A DNA stretch of 64,000 nt. Source: Rhizobium sp. BK313. GTDB taxonomy: Bacteria > Pseudomonadota > Alphaproteobacteria > Rhizobiales > Rhizobiaceae. Each line of letters starts with the position of its first letter. Within the stretch, counting starts at the first letter, position 1. Below the pieces are notes generated by a model that saw only the letters and a list, made by a program, of their open reading frames with translations, did no database searches and was not told the DNA's origin. Position numbers and translations under genes: made by a program. The stretch covers positions 2,232,001 to 2,296,000 of the forward strand of contig NZ_JACHZQ010000001.1 in NCBI RefSeq assembly GCF_014193655.1, in the 5' to 3' direction. Positions 9,308 through 16,390 of this stretch are shown piece after piece.

Positions 9308-9348
9308 AAAAACCGCGCCGGCCTTGTTCCCGGCCGGTCGCGGTTTTC
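9308..9348 (+). terminator. Rho-independent terminator after the aminotransferase gene
   Basis: Long stem: AAAACCGCG CCGGCC pairs with GGCCGG (T) CGCGGTTTT around an 8-base loop, ending in TTTTCTT. It lies 15 bases after the stop codon. The A-rich left arm also makes it usable on the opposite strand. Confidence 0.9.
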
Positions 9349-9428
9349 TTGATGTTGACAGCGCGTCTCTCCGCCGTGCTGTCGTTCCCTCTTCCGGGGT
9401 TATTGCTTTAGATTAGGCCTAACGCGCT

Positions 9429-9692
9429 TCAGTGCGTGGTCATCCACTCGCGGGCGGCTCGGAGCGCTGCGGCGAGTTCCATCTTGGTCAGCGTGGCTGC
9501 GACGTCGGCGCGAAGCTCGGCGGCGCGGTCGCTGCCCTTGATGGCGGCGATGTTCAACCATTTGTGGGCGGCAACGAGATCGGGCTTGCAACCCCTGCCG
9601 GTCGCATAGATCACGCCCAGTTCACAAAGAGCGTCAGCGCTGTTGCCACCCATCATGGCCATTTCGGATGTTGGTATTTCGAAGCGTGCCAT
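9429..9692 (-). CDS. Small Sel1-like repeat protein
   Basis: An 87-residue cytoplasmic protein. The central stretch ADALCELGVIYATGRGCKPD then LVAAHKWLNIAAIKG matches one Sel1-like repeat (alpha-alpha, TPR-related) with the usual A-x-x-x-L-G-x-x-Y and A-x-x-W-x-x-x-A-A pattern. Sel1 repeats usually serve protein-protein contacts. There is no signal peptide. It is monocistronic, separated from its left neighbour by a strong terminator and with a 460-base AT-rich region upstream. Confidence 0.82.
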   Translation of the reverse strand: MARFEIPTSEMAMMGGNSADALCELGVIYATGRGCKPDLVAAHKWLNIAAIKGSDRAAELRADVAATLTKMELAAALRAAREWMTTH

Positions 9693-10154
9693 CGGTTTAA
9701 TCCCTGTTTCAGTCTATTCGTTATCGGCCCTGTTTTCCTTCCGGACCTTGCCATCTATCGCGGCTTGATGATCCTTCCGGTCGGCGGGTTTGCCCGCTCG
9801 TTTGATGGCTTCACTATCGCAGACGGCTTTCAAAAAACGGCTAAAATGCATGCTTAATTCGATGCAAACAAAGTGCAAATGCTTGGTAAACTTGGGATTT
9901 TGTTAAACATCGCTTCCCTTGCAAATTAAGGATTTTTGCGCGAGTTTTACACAATGTTAAGGTTTGGATTTAAACCCTTTGTTCACCACGAAAACAGTCG
10001 CTGACAGACGGAACGTTATTTTTCGGTGGGATGAGGGCTGCCGAGAAGCCGGGAAATTCGCACTCACAAGGGGTATTTACCTTTGCATTCGCGCTGGATA
10101 ATTTCACCTCAATCTCGGCCCCAGCGCCGGAAAACCTTTGGGGGAAGGAAAGAT
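9693..10154. other. Gene-free region (462 bp) between the Sel1-like and DUF2147 genes
   Basis: No convincing ORF. From about 9840 to 10020 it is clearly more AT-rich than its surroundings, with several TTAA and GTTAAAC-like words, and probably holds the divergent promoters. The stretch 10030-10154 leads into the DUF2147 ribosome-binding site GGGGAAGGAAAG. I found no strong hairpin or repeat. Confidence 0.5.
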
Positions 10155-10493
10155 ATGATCCGTGTCACCATTCTCGTCGCCGCGCTGGTCTTCAGCGCGA
10201 GTGCGGTTTTGGCCGACGAGCCAATCGTCGGCAATTGGAAAACCGGAGAGGGCGATACTGCTGCCATCGCCCCTTGCAGCAGCGGCTACTGCGTGACGCT
10301 GAAGACCGGGAAGTATGCCGGCCGGCAGATCGGCAGGATGCAGGGCAAGGGCAGCATCTACTCGGGCGAACTCACCGATCCCGTCGACAACAAGACCTAT
10401 AACGGGTCCGGCACGGTCAGCGGCAATACCGTAAGAATGCAGGGCTGTGTATTGAAGGTCTTCTGCAAATCGCAGACTTGGACGAAGCTTTAG
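10155..10493 (+). CDS. DUF2147 family periplasmic protein
   Basis: A 112-residue protein with a clear signal peptide (MIRVTILVAALVFSASAVLA, cut before DEPIVG). The mature part GNWKTGEGDTAAIAPC, VTLKTGKYAGRQIGRM and SGTVSGNTVRMQGCVLKVFC matches DUF2147, a small lipocalin-like beta-barrel of unknown function found in many Proteobacteria. Four Cys residues in the mature protein could form disulfides. It is shorter than many family members. The start is set by GGGGAAGGAAAG just upstream. Confidence 0.85.
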   Translation: MIRVTILVAALVFSASAVLADEPIVGNWKTGEGDTAAIAPCSSGYCVTLKTGKYAGRQIGRMQGKGSIYSGELTDPVDNKTYNGSGTVSGNTVRMQGCVLKVFCKSQTWTKL

Positions 10494-10673
10494 AAAGTAC
10501 TTCGCGCGAAGGACGTCGGACCAATCAATACGTTCTTGCCCGGGGAAGATCTTCAGTTCCACGATTTGTCCGCGGTAATCTTTCTGAACGCCGGATGAAC
10601 CGGTACCTCAGCACCTGTTCAGCCTGACCATGGCAAAACAGTGTCCAGTATAGGGCACGGTAGGGCCAGGAAT

Positions 10674-10850
10674 ATGAACACGATCATCATGGCGCGGCGT
10701 TTTGGCATCATCATGTTGTTTGCCGCCATCTTTGCGATAACATTTTCGATGGCGGTAGAACATACCGGCCGCAGTGGTGCGCAATCGCATTTCGGTGCAA
10801 GCTTCACTTGCCTGCAGACAGGCAGCCCCTATTGCACGACAGTGCAATAA
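10674..10850 (+). CDS. Small putative membrane or secreted protein, 58 aa
   Basis: ATG preceded by AGGGCCAGG. The product has a basic start and a hydrophobic stretch (RFGIIMLFAAIFAITFSMAV, about residues 9-28), then a short polar tail with two Cys. It could be a signal peptide with a small mature peptide or a single-span membrane protein. No family is recognised. Coding status rests on the start site, the hydrophobic profile and its position between well-defined genes. Confidence 0.5.
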   Translation: MNTIIMARRFGIIMLFAAIFAITFSMAVEHTGRSGAQSHFGASFTCLQTGSPYCTTVQ

Positions 10851-10975
10851 TCGGGAACCTTTCACCAATTTATTCGAGAGTCGAACGGCGAAACAGCATA
10901 AAAATAGCTGCGAAAATCTCGGATCGTGCCTTGCAACGTCGTTTGCTTGTTAAAGACGACACTCTATAATGGCGC

Positions 10976-12481
10976 ATGAGCAACCGAATCTCTCCTTTTT
11001 CACCTCTTGATATTTCTTCACCCAGTCCGTTTCAGCCGCAGAGCTTTGACGATCCTGCCAAGGCTGTCGATGCTCTGACCGAGCTTTACGACCGCAACAC
11101 GGCGTTTCTGATCGACAGCTTCACCAAGCTCGCCAAGGGTGTGCCGATCACGGCGCGCTACCGCGCCTTCTACCCGCAGGTCAGCATCGAGACGACGAGC
11201 TTCGGCCATGTGGACTCGCGTCTTTCCTACGGCCACGTCACCGCGCCCGGCGTCTACACCACCACCATCACCCGCCCGCAGCTCTTCCGGCATTATCTGA
11301 AAGAACAGTTGGCGCTGTTGATGCGCAGCCATAATGTGCCGGTGGTCGTGTCGGAATCGACGACGCCGATCCCGCTGCATTTCGCCTTTGGCGAAGGTGC
11401 ACATGTGGAAGCTTCCGCTGCCGCTTTCGACGACATTCCGCTGCGCGATCTCTTCGATACGCCGGACCTGAACACCACCGACGATGAGATCGCCAATGGC
11501 GAATATATTCCGCCGCCGGGCCAGCCCTCGCCGCTCGCGCCGTTTACCGCGCAACGCATCGACTACTCGCTTGCCCGCCTGGCACACTACACCGCAACCA
11601 GCGCGTCGCATTTCCAGAACTTCGTACTTTTCACGAACTATCAGTTCTATATCGACGAGTTCGGCAACTGGGCGCGCGACCTGATGGCCAAGGGCGGCGG
11701 TGACGGCTACACCGCCTTTGTCGAGCCCGGCAACATCGTCACGCTCGCCGGTTCCAGCCAGCCGGAGGCCGGCGCCAGCCCGCCGCGGCTGCCGCAAATG
11801 CCGGCCTACCATCTGAAAAAGAAGGGCCATGCCGGCATCACCATGATCAATATCGGCGTCGGCCCGTCCAACGCCAAGACGATCACAGACCACGTCGCCG
11901 TGCTGCGCCCGCATGCCTGGCTGATGCTCGGCCACTGCGCCGGCCTGCGCAACAGCCAGCGGCTCGGCGACTATGTGCTGGCGCATGCCTATATGCGCGA
12001 GGATCACGTCCTCGACGACGACCTGCCGGTCTGGGTGCCGATCCCGGCGCTCGCCGAAGTGCAGGTGGCGCTGGAAGCGGCGGTTGCCGAGATTACCGGC
12101 TACGAAGGTTTCGAGCTGAAACGCATCATGCGCACCGGCACGGTCGGAACGATCGACAACCGCAACTGGGAACTGCGCGATCAGGCAGGCCCGGTCAAGC
12201 GCCTGTCGCAGGCCCGCGCCGTTGCGCTGGACATGGAGTCGGCGACCATTGCCGCCAACGGTTTCCGCTTCCGCGTCCCCTACGGCACATTGCTCTGCGT
12301 GTCCGACAAGCCGCTGCACGGCGAACTGAAGCTGCCGGGGATGGCCACCGCCTTCTACCGCACGCAGGTGAACCAGCACCTCCAGATCGGCATCCGCGCC
12401 ATCCAGAAGCTGGCGGCAATGCCGCCGGAAGCGCTGCACTCGCGCAAGCTGCGCAGTTTCTTCGAAACGGCGTTTCAATAG
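10976..12481 (+). CDS. amn: AMP nucleosidase
   Basis: A 501-residue enzyme hydrolysing AMP to adenine and ribose 5-phosphate. The N-terminal ~180 residues (AVDALTELYDRNTAFLIDSF, ARYRAFYPQVSIET) are the AMP-nucleosidase N domain. The C-terminal half is a nucleoside phosphorylase-type domain with INIGVGPSNAKTITDH, WLMLGHCAGLRNSQRLGDYV and ALDMESATIAANGF, which holds the purine/ribose-site Glu. The length matches the bacterial family. The APH-type gene begins 14 bases after the stop and may be co-transcribed. Confidence 0.95.
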   Translation: MSNRISPFSPLDISSPSPFQPQSFDDPAKAVDALTELYDRNTAFLIDSFTKLAKGVPITARYRAFYPQVSIETTSFGHVDSRLSYGHVTAPGVYTTTITRPQLFRHYLKEQLALLMRSHNVPVVVSESTTPIPLHFAFGEGAHVEASAAAFDDIPLRDLFDTPDLNTTDDEIANGEYIPPPGQPSPLAPFTAQRIDYSLARLAHYTATSASHFQNFVLFTNYQFYIDEFGNWARDLMAKGGGDGYTAFVEPGNIVTLAGSSQPEAGASPPRLPQMPAYHLKKKGHAGITMINIGVGPSNAKTITDHVAVLRPHAWLMLGHCAGLRNSQRLGDYVLAHAYMREDHVLDDDLPVWVPIPALAEVQVALEAAVAEITGYEGFELKRIMRTGTVGTIDNRNWELRDQAGPVKRLSQARAVALDMESATIAANGFRFRVPYGTLLCVSDKPLHGELKLPGMATAFYRTQVNQHLQIGIRAIQKLAAMPPEALHSRKLRSFFETAFQ

Positions 12482-12495
12482 GAACAAGAGACGCT

Positions 12496-13464
12496 TTGAA
12501 ACTGGACACCGAATGCGTTCAGCGGCTCGTCCAGAGTCTCGATTCTGCCCTGACCGTCAGTGGTTTTGCCCGGCTGACGGGCGGTAGCACAGACGTTTTC
12601 AGAATCGATCTTTCGGATTCTGATTGTGGGTCGCTGGTCCTCAAGATCTATCCGAATGAGCCCGAATGGGGGCCGTCGAAGGAAGCGGTCGTCGCAGGTT
12701 GGCTCCAAGGACTAACGCCGTCGGTTCCGAAGTGGCTGCGTCTTGACGACTCGCGAACCCTGCTGCCACTGCGCTACGCCTTGCTGACGCTGCTGCCCGG
12801 CCGTTCGCTGCGCAACTGGATGGCAGCACCGGATATCGAGCAGGCCTATCGGCAGATGGGAGAGCTTCTGTGTCGCATCCATGCGGTGCCCATGCCTGCC
12901 TATGGCTACATACACGGCCACGGGGTCGAGAGGCCGATATCCACGAACGCGGATTATATGACGGTGGCGTTCGAAGACGTGTTTCGCCGTTTTCGCGATC
13001 TTGGAGGCGACGCCGATCTCGGGCGTCGTCTGCAGCAGCTTGCCGAAAAGAGCTTCGGTCTTCTGGATGAAAGCGATGGTCCGGTCCTCTGCCATGACGA
13101 TTTCCATCAGGGCAATGTGCTAGCGCGGCGGAACGACGTAGACAGACTTGAGCTCAGCGGGCTCATTGACTTCGGAAATGCACGCGCGGCAGATAAACTC
13201 TTCGATCTGGCCAAGGCCCTGTTCTGTTCGGCGCATGAAGACCCCCGCAGCTATCGGCCGATTCTTGAGGGTTACGGCCCAGTCGATCACACAGACACCG
13301 AATGTGCGCTCTGGCTCTACATGCTTTTCCATCGGGTCAGCATGTGGTGCTGGCTGACGAAGCTCGGCGTAAATGCAGGGGCAGAAAACGGACCCGGTGA
13401 CCTTATCCGGGATCTGCGCGAGATGACCGCCGGTGATAGAAAGCGACTCTCGCGAAAATCGTGA
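12496..13464 (+). CDS. Aminoglycoside phosphotransferase (APH)/choline-kinase family protein
   Basis: A 322-residue kinase-like protein with a TTG start, preceded by AGGAACAAGAG that overlaps the end of amn. The catalytic loop is LCHDDFHQGNVL (H-x-D-x-x-x-x-N form) and the metal-binding segment is LIDFGNARAADKLFDL. An ATP-lobe-like stretch is near residues 25-60. The family phosphorylates small molecules, but many chromosomal members have no role in resistance and the substrate here is unknown. The stop TGA is also the first three bases of a dispersed repeat. Confidence 0.8.
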   Translation: MKLDTECVQRLVQSLDSALTVSGFARLTGGSTDVFRIDLSDSDCGSLVLKIYPNEPEWGPSKEAVVAGWLQGLTPSVPKWLRLDDSRTLLPLRYALLTLLPGRSLRNWMAAPDIEQAYRQMGELLCRIHAVPMPAYGYIHGHGVERPISTNADYMTVAFEDVFRRFRDLGGDADLGRRLQQLAEKSFGLLDESDGPVLCHDDFHQGNVLARRNDVDRLELSGLIDFGNARAADKLFDLAKALFCSAHEDPRSYRPILEGYGPVDHTDTECALWLYMLFHRVSMWCWLTKLGVNAGAENGPGDLIRDLREMTAGDRKRLSRKS

Positions 13465-13567
13465 CGCATGTCGCGCAAAAGTGCGCGGTGGTTTGCGACA
13501 ACGACATGCGCAAAATCAAGAGTCTGAGGCGCAAAGAGCGAATCCCGGAGATCGCGATGCGATTTGA
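13462..13567 (+). repeat. Dispersed ~105-bp intergenic repeat, copy A
   Basis: Starts at the TGA of the preceding gene (TGACGCATGTCGCGCAAA) and ends near GATCGCGATGCG. A hairpin is formed by GCATGTCG (13465-13472) and CGACATGC, with CGCAAA/TTTGCG inside. It is matched by an inverted copy at 63728-63830, with about three quarters of the bases identical by eye. This is the style of rhizobial intergenic mosaic elements. Confidence 0.85.
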
Positions 13568-13702
13568 GTTTCGCGACAAAATCGCTAGCGTTGAGCTCTT
13601 CAACTAATTCCTGTCGCAAACCTATTCGCAAAAATCGTAGTTTCGCGACGGGAATTTACCGGAGAACTCAGCGTGACGGCTTTTTTTCGCGGAGTTTAGG
13701 AA

Positions 13703-14584
13703 TTATGCAGCCACTGCGATCGCCGTAGTGGCCTGGTCTGAGAACCAGACGTCCCGGAAAATTGCAATTGCACTCTCGTCTGGGTCGCGATCTTTGGTCA
13801 GCCAGAGGGAGCGGATGGTTTGTGCGCCAGCTCTATCTGGCGCCTTGAGGCTCTGGAGAGGGTCGCTTGCGCCAATGCATGGAATGAACCAGGCCGGCAT
13901 CAACGGCCGCGCAGAGAATCCCGTTTGGCCCCGGGTGATCAGCATGGCGAAGGCAACATCCTCGCTCGGGCGCCAGGGAAAGATCATCCGACCGCCTGGA
14001 CGCAAGGATTCTAGCCAATGCACGGGCGGGACCACCACGCCGGCATTCACATAGATCAGGTCGGATGGTGGCAGCGCCAGCACAGTAGCATCGCCATGTG
14101 TAACCGAAACATCTTCGAAGGGAACAAGGTTCTCGTGCGCCCGCCCAGCAAGACGCTCATCGATTTCGAAGGCATGCACGTGGCCATTCGGAAGCGTCAG
14201 CATCGAGAGGATCGCGGTGTAGTAGCCGGTACCTGCCCCGATATGGGTTACCACCTCTCCACCCTGCGGATTGACGCTGCCGAGCCAGGCTGCATGCAAC
14301 ATGGGCTCGCCATTGTTGATGCCCTTCGCTCGATCCAGCGCTACCAGCACGTTCTGATTAACATGCACCGGATTGTCACTCGGCGTTTCAATGTAGCGAT
14401 GCCGATAGGATTTCTTCCAAGGGTGGACGGCGATATGCCAGGGACCGGGACCAAGGAAGGCTTCGCGAGGCACAAGCTCGAAAATGCGTTCGAACCGCTC
14501 ATCCGGGGAGCCTGTGGCCACCGCCATCATCTGTGCGTGAAACCGACGGACTTCTTCCAGCACGACACCCGATTTCCTCACCAT
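13703..14584 (-). CDS. Protein-L-isoaspartate O-methyltransferase-like SAM methyltransferase
   Basis: A 293-residue protein with a Rossmann SAM-binding core of the PCMT family. Motif I is VVTHIGAGTGYYTAILSML, followed by HAFEIDERLAGRAHENL and SDLIYVNAGVVVPP. The N-terminal ~100 residues and a ~70-residue C-terminal extension make it longer than housekeeping PCMT (~215). It could methylate isoaspartyl residues or another substrate. The ATG at 14584 is chosen because AAGGAGA lies 9 bases upstream; a GTG at 14602 overlaps that site and is less likely. Confidence 0.78.
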   Translation of the reverse strand: MVRKSGVVLEEVRRFHAQMMAVATGSPDERFERIFELVPREAFLGPGPWHIAVHPWKKSYRHRYIETPSDNPVHVNQNVLVALDRAKGINNGEPMLHAAWLGSVNPQGGEVVTHIGAGTGYYTAILSMLTLPNGHVHAFEIDERLAGRAHENLVPFEDVSVTHGDATVLALPPSDLIYVNAGVVVPPVHWLESLRPGGRMIFPWRPSEDVAFAMLITRGQTGFSARPLMPAWFIPCIGASDPLQSLKAPDRAGAQTIRSLWLTKDRDPDESAIAIFRDVWFSDQATTAIAVAA

Positions 14585-14865
14585 TGAGCATCTCTCCTTC
14601 ACGATCTTAAAACCACTAGGCCAAGCGAGTGTATCACCTGTTTTCCGTCATTTAGCCGACGCCGCGTCTGGCGCGAGAGCGTGCTGGTTAATTTGGCAAG
14701 GACATAAGGGTAGTGTCGCAAAAACGGACATTCTGCGGCAGTCGAGCGCGCAGGATGCTTCACGAAGAGATTTCCAGCAAGGTAAAACGCCTGTCGCAAT
14801 CGGATTAGGCACCAATCTATGCCTGGATTCTGCATTTCGGTTAAAGGCTGGAGGTCTCTCGCCCC

Positions 14866-15096
14866 TTATTTTTTTGCCTCCGGCATCGGCCGCATCTGAT
14901 CGGCGACCGCCACCTGCGGCCGATTGATCATCGGATCTGCCGCCCAGTTGAGGCAAAGGATCAGAACCGCAAAGGCGGCAAAGCCGATCGAGGTACGAAG
15001 AACGACCTTGCGAAGCTCGATCGGCTCCATCAGATCCTTCTCCGACAATGTCTTCCTGCACCAATAATTCACCAGAGCTGTTTCCAAGGTGTGCAT
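14866..15096 (-). CDS. Small single-span membrane protein, divergent from the DGPF/ECF operon
   Basis: A 76-residue protein with AAAGGAGAGACGGAC before the ATG. The N-terminal ~30 residues are soluble (ETALVNYWCRKTLSEKDLM), followed by one transmembrane helix (RTSIGFAAFAVLILCLNWAA, about residues 35-54) and a short tail. No family is recognised. Its start faces the DGPF operon across 155 bases that contain a palindromic TGTCGA/TCGACA element able to act as a promoter on both strands, so it may belong to the same sigma regulon. Confidence 0.7.
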   Translation of the reverse strand: MHTLETALVNYWCRKTLSEKDLMEPIELRKVVLRTSIGFAAFAVLILCLNWAADPMINRPQVAVADQMRPMPEAKK

Positions 15097-15126
15097 GTCC
15101 GTCTCTCCTTTGGTGATGACGGAACT

Positions 15127-15154
15127 TGTCGAGCGGCCTCGCCCATTTTCGACA
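15127..15154. promoter_or_regulatory. Palindromic candidate bidirectional ECF42-type promoter (TGTCGA-N16-TCGACA)
   Basis: TGTCGA at 15127-15132 and TCGACA at 15149-15154 form a perfect inverted pair. On the plus strand this reads TGTCGA, 17 bases, CGAC, pointing to the DGPF operon. On the minus strand it also reads TGTCGA, 17 bases, CGAC, pointing to the small membrane gene 32 bases away. As I recall it, the proposed ECF42 consensus is TGTCGA at -35 and CGAC or CGTC at -10. Promoter function is inferred. Confidence 0.6.
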
Positions 15155-15188
15155 GCGATGAAATTTTTTGTCATGCTGCCGATCTGGA

Positions 15189-15215
15189 TGTCGATTTGCG
15201 TGCGGCCCGCTCGTC
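15189..15215 (+). promoter_or_regulatory. Second candidate ECF42-type promoter (TGTCGA-N17-CGTC)
   Basis: TGTCGA at 15189-15194, exactly 17 bases, then CGTC at 15212-15215. The -10-like element is 36 bases upstream of the first DGPF start codon, leaving room for a transcription start and the AGAGGAAGAG ribosome-binding site. Spacing and elements match the upstream palindromic site. Confidence 0.6.
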
Positions 15216-15251
15216 TATGGCTGTCAGCAAATGGAAAGAGGAAGAGCAGCG

Positions 15252-15611
15252 ATGAAATATCTTTGTCAGGTCTGGTTCGACGGCACGAAGCTCGATGCCA
15301 TGACGAAAGAGGAAAAGCAGAGACTCGATTCGGATTCGCTTGCCTATGACCGGGATCTCGCCGCAAGCGGGCATATGATTCATGCCGAAGCGCTGCAATC
15401 GCCACGCTCAGCAGTGACGGTGCAGGTGCGTAACGGCGAGACGGCGGTGACGGACGGCCCATTCATCGAGACCAAGGAGCATCTTGGCGGCTTCATCCTG
15501 ATCGATGCCAGGGACCTGAACGACGCGATCCGCGTCGCGGCCGGTATTCCGCTGGCAAAGCTCGGCAGCATCGAGGTGCGGCCGATCTATTCTTTCGGTC
15601 CTGAAGTGTAA
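15252..15611 (+). CDS. YCII/DGPF-domain protein 1
   Basis: A 119-residue soluble protein of the YCII-related (DGPF) family, a ferredoxin-like fold. The signature VTDGPFIETKEHLGGF is intact. YciI-type proteins have a possible His/Asp active site, but the biochemical role of DGPF proteins is unknown. The start MKYLCQVWFDGTKL is set by GAGGAAGAG; the frame is open further upstream. It is the first of three tandem paralogues followed by an ECF42-type sigma gene. Confidence 0.9.
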   Translation: MKYLCQVWFDGTKLDAMTKEEKQRLDSDSLAYDRDLAASGHMIHAEALQSPRSAVTVQVRNGETAVTDGPFIETKEHLGGFILIDARDLNDAIRVAAGIPLAKLGSIEVRPIYSFGPEV

Positions 15612-15621
15612 GGAGGCGACG

Positions 15622-15984
15622 ATGAAATTTCTCTGCCAGGTCTGGTTCGAAACCGCCGAGATCATGACCATCACCGAGGAAGAAGGACGGCGGCTGACGC
15701 AAGAATCCATCGACAACGACAACAGGCTGCGCGACAGCGGACATATCGTCGTGGCAAACGCGTTACGGGCGCCGCAGACTGCCAAGACGGTGCGAGTGCG
15801 CAAAGGCGACGCCACAGTCACCGACGGTCCGTTTGCCGAAATGAAGGAGCATCTCGGCGGCTTCGTACTGATCGAGGCGAAGGATATCGACGAGGCGACT
15901 GCCATCGCCGCCACCTTCCCTGTGGCCCGGTATGGCATGATCGAGGTCCGCGCGGCCTATGACATCCGGTTTCCGAACGAATAG
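15622..15984 (+). CDS. YCII/DGPF-domain protein 2
   Basis: A 120-residue paralogue of the preceding protein, with the same opening (MKFLCQVWFETAEIMTITEE) and the signature VTDGPFAEMKEHLGGF. It starts 10 bases after the stop of copy 1, with AAGGAGGCGACG as ribosome-binding site, so the two are translated from one message. Copies 1 and 2 are closer to each other than to copy 3, suggesting a local duplication. Confidence 0.9.
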   Translation: MKFLCQVWFETAEIMTITEEEGRRLTQESIDNDNRLRDSGHIVVANALRAPQTAKTVRVRKGDATVTDGPFAEMKEHLGGFVLIEAKDIDEATAIAATFPVARYGMIEVRAAYDIRFPNE

Positions 15985-16007
15985 ACAAAGAGCAGGAGGA
16001 CATGGAC

Positions 16008-16370
16008 ATGCGGTTTCTATGCTTGATCTACACGTCCGCCGACGTGGACGGCACGCTGACCTCCAGCGAGGTCGATACCCTGATCGCCGAGCATTTCGAA
16101 TATGACGAAGGCCTAAGACGCAGAGGCACGATGATCCTGTCGGACGCGCTGGAGACGCCCGACAAGGCGATCGTCATCCGCCCGCGCGGGTCGGCGCTTT
16201 CCACAACGGATGGCCCATTCGTCGAGACGAAGGAACATCTGGCCGGCTTCTATCTTATCGAGGCTGCCGACATGGCTGGCGCAACCGAAATTGCGCGGCG
16301 CATCCCCTCGGCGCGCTATGGTGCGGTCGAAATCCGCCCAGTGCGGATACTGACCCTTCCCGGCACCTGA
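16008..16370 (+). CDS. YCII/DGPF-domain protein 3
   Basis: A 120-residue DGPF protein (MRFLCLIYTSADVDGTLTSS, later TTDGPFVETKEHLAGF). The ATG at 16008 is preferred over one two codons earlier because AGGAGGA ends 7 bases before it. It lies between copy 2 (23 bases upstream) and the sigma factor gene. It diverges from copies 1 and 2 in the N-terminal half, so it may not be redundant with them. Confidence 0.9.
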   Translation: MRFLCLIYTSADVDGTLTSSEVDTLIAEHFEYDEGLRRRGTMILSDALETPDKAIVIRPRGSALSTTDGPFVETKEHLAGFYLIEAADMAGATEIARRIPSARYGAVEIRPVRILTLPGT

Positions 16371-16390
16371 CAGGAGAACAGAAGACGTCC

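Noticed and set aside
9893..10000. CtrA-type TTAA-N7-TTAA sites in the AT-rich region upstream of the Sel1-like gene
   Set aside because: TTAA words occur but with the wrong spacing (for example 9 bases), so the motif is not met.
11018..12487. 489-codon minus-strand frame opposite amn
   Set aside because: Antisense shadow; amn has intact domain motifs.
12496..13464. Calling the APH-family protein an aminoglycoside resistance gene
   Set aside because: Only the general kinase motifs match; chromosomal placement behind amn gives no support for a resistance role.
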